Program-made: the position numbers and the translations under genes
Notes under the pieces: model-generated
Told to the model about the DNA's origin: nothing
The model's input: only the letters and a program-made list of their open reading frames with translations
Database searches by the model: none
Assembly: GCA_947458305.1 (NCBI GenBank)
Contig: CANGZO010000110.1
Location: 1-7,631 of the forward strand
Reading direction: 5' to 3'
Length of the DNA: 7,631 nt
DNA from: Comamonadaceae bacterium
GTDB lineage: Bacteria; Pseudomonadota; Gammaproteobacteria; Burkholderiales; Burkholderiaceae_C
In this document: piece after piece, positions 6,662-7,631 of the stretch
Layout: each line of letters begins with the position of its first letter
Numbering within the stretch: position 1 is the first letter of the stretch

Positions 6662-7534
6662 TCAGTCGGTTTCGGCGTAGCGCTTTTCAAACGCCCACAC
6701 GTCTTCAAAACCCATGAGTTGGGTCAGGTCGGCGAAGTCGTACAAGGGCGTGCTGCCCTTGGCCGACGAGCCCGTGTCCTTGAACTGTTGGTAAACCTGG
6801 GTCATGGCTTGCACCCCGGCCAGCAAGGCGGTGACGGGGAAGATGGCGATCTTGTAGCCCAGCGCTTCCAGCTCTGGTTTCGTCAGCACCGGGGTGCGGC
6901 CTTTCTCCACCATGTTGGCCACCAGTGGCACGTCAAAGCTTTGGCCAATGCGGCGCATTTCTTCTTCGGTCTCGGGCGACTCGACAAACAAAATGTCGGC
7001 CCCGGCCTTGGCATAGGCCTCGGCCCGGCGCAGCGCCTCGTCCAGGCCCAGCGTGGTGCGGGCATCGGTGCGGGCGATGATCAAGAAGTCTTTGGAATCA
7101 CGCGAATCAACAGCCACCTGGATCTTGCGCACCATGTCGGCCATGGGAATGACGCGGCGGCCCGGCGTGTGGCCGCATTTTTTAGGGAACTCCTGGTCTT
7201 CGAGCTGGATGGCGCAAGCGCCTGCGGCTTCATAGCCACGGATGGTGTGGCGCATGTTGAGCAGGCCGCCGTAGCCGGTGTCGGCGTCGGCAATCAGCGG
7301 TGTGCGGGCCATGCCCGCCATGGCCGTGACGCGCCCCACCATGTCGCTGTAAGTGGCCAGGCCCGCATCGGGCAAGCCCATGTGCGAGGCCACGGTGCCG
7401 TAGCCCGTCATGTACAGCGCATCAAAGCCAAAACTGTCGGCCAGGCGCAGCGACACCATGTCGAACACGCCGGGGGCGACCACCAGGCCGGGTTGGTTCA
7501 AACGCGCACGCAGCGCAGAGGTTTTGGAAGTCAT
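6662..7534 (-). CDS. Isocitrate lyase/PEP mutase superfamily enzyme
   Basis: This is a cytoplasmic TIM-barrel enzyme of the superfamily that includes isocitrate lyase, 2-methylisocitrate lyase, 2,3-dimethylmalate lyase, oxaloacetate decarboxylase and PEP mutase. These act on the C-C or P-C bond of alpha-hydroxy or alpha-keto acids, using Mg2+. In its 290 residues can be seen PGVFDMVSLRLA (21-32), MTGYGTVASHMGLPD (42-56), the metal-binding DADTGYGG (83-90), QLEDQ (110-114), the catalytic loop KKCGH (118-122, bases 7169-7183), ARTDAR (154-159), FVESPE (183-188) and LVANMVEKGRTP (204-215). The cysteine in KKCGH is typical of the lyase branch and argues against a phosphonate mutase. The length fits the short lyases (about 285-300) rather than true isocitrate lyase (over 400). 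The exact substrate cannot be told. It is first in a probable operon with the Bug binding protein. The ATG at 7534 is the only sensible start, though its Shine-Dalgarno is weak. Confidence 0.93.
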   Translation of the reverse strand: MTSKTSALRARLNQPGLVVAPGVFDMVSLRLADSFGFDALYMTGYGTVASHMGLPDAGLATYSDMVGRVTAMAGMARTPLIADADTGYGGLLNMRHTIRGYEAAGACAIQLEDQEFPKKCGHTPGRRVIPMADMVRKIQVAVDSRDSKDFLIIARTDARTTLGLDEALRRAEAYAKAGADILFVESPETEEEMRRIGQSFDVPLVANMVEKGRTPVLTKPELEALGYKIAIFPVTALLAGVQAMTQVYQQFKDTGSSAKGSTPLYDFADLTQLMGFEDVWAFEKRYAETD

Positions 7535-7605
7535 GGCGCGAAGTTCTTACAAGAGTGATTAAATCGACAAGATCAGAATTTTCCATTTCAGCAGAAGAGC
7601 GACCC
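7535..7605. promoter_or_regulatory. Divergent intergenic region with presumed promoters
   Basis: These 71 bases separate the lyase-like gene (minus) from the gene starting at 7606 (plus). The centre (about 7548-7588) is visibly richer in A and T than the flanking genes, as expected of a promoter region. It contains the small palindrome GATTAAATC (7557-7565). I see no -35/-10 pair good enough to assign, so the promoter call rests on position and composition. Confidence 0.4.
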
Positions 7606-7631
7606 ATGGACCTTCACCTTCGCGACAAGCA
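7606..7631 (+). CDS. Start of a gene cut by the window end, possibly a short-chain dehydrogenase
   Basis: An ATG at 7606 follows AGAAGAG (7593-7599) with six bases between, a fair Shine-Dalgarno, and opens a frame that runs to the window edge. Only eight complete codons are visible (MDLHLRDK). Many short-chain dehydrogenases/reductases begin with a similar stretch just before their TGxxxGxG motif, so that family is a guess from eight residues and should not be relied on. It is divergent from the lyase-like gene and would share its control region. Confidence 0.45.

Noticed and set aside
5454..6680. A 408-codon plus-strand open frame opposite the Bug-family gene.
   Set aside because: It overlaps the kinase 3' end and the whole Bug gene; its Gly/His/Arg/Gln-heavy composition without domains marks it as a shadow.
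6662..7534. Reading the lyase-like gene as a phosphonate-forming PEP mutase and so part of a natural-product cluster.
   Set aside because: The KKCGH loop with its cysteine is typical of lyases, and no phosphonopyruvate decarboxylase or other phosphonate gene is nearby.
6611..7558. A 315-codon plus-strand open frame opposite the lyase-like gene.
   Set aside because: It is the mirror of a strongly conserved enzyme, with His/Gly/Arg-rich translation and no family resemblance.
1..7631. A hidden mobile element, CRISPR array, toxin-antitoxin pair or defence system.
   Set aside because: No transposase, integrase, regular repeat array, small toxin-like pair or nuclease/helicase defence gene is visible. 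All sizeable frames are accounted for by housekeeping or metabolic genes.

Overview
The window looks like ordinary chromosomal sequence from a beta-proteobacterium of the order Burkholderiales, most likely family Comamonadaceae. That placement is inferred from the GC-rich codon use, the DUF3717/DUF1289 protein, the Bug (TctC-type) solute-binding protein and the character of RecA. No 16S rRNA or other decisive marker is present. The window is densely coded on both strands. It has no tRNA, rRNA, CRISPR array, insertion sequence or prophage remnant that I can see, and no gene-free stretch longer than about 70 bases.

Left part (1-1989): the end of recA, whose 5' end lies outside the window, is followed 2 bases later on the same strand by recX with a TTG start. 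This is the usual pair of recombinase and modulator. On the opposite strand, convergent with recX, is a small cysteine-bearing protein with a DUF3717-like N-terminus and a DUF1289 domain. It lies 49 bases downstream of a large M48 metalloprotease gene of the BepA type.

Middle part (2039-5593): the exported BepA-like protease (minus strand) and moaC (plus strand) diverge from a short shared region of about 60 bases. moaC, for molybdenum cofactor synthesis, is followed after 29 bases by a histidine kinase. This kinase has about seven predicted membrane segments and a complete catalytic core but no response regulator beside it. The kinase ends in a stem-loop that overlaps its own stop codon and probably terminates transcription between it and the next, convergent gene.

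Right part (5613-7631): a minus-strand pair encodes an isocitrate lyase/PEP mutase superfamily enzyme and, 29 bases downstream, a Bug-family periplasmic binding protein. They probably work together on uptake and cleavage of a carboxylic acid whose identity the sequence does not give. A divergent gene, of which only 8 codons are visible, starts at 7606.

I found no convincing evidence of a novel multi-gene system. The points most worth a second look are the orphan membrane kinase behind moaC, the lyase-plus-binding-protein pair of unknown substrate, and the cysteine-rich DUF1289 protein.
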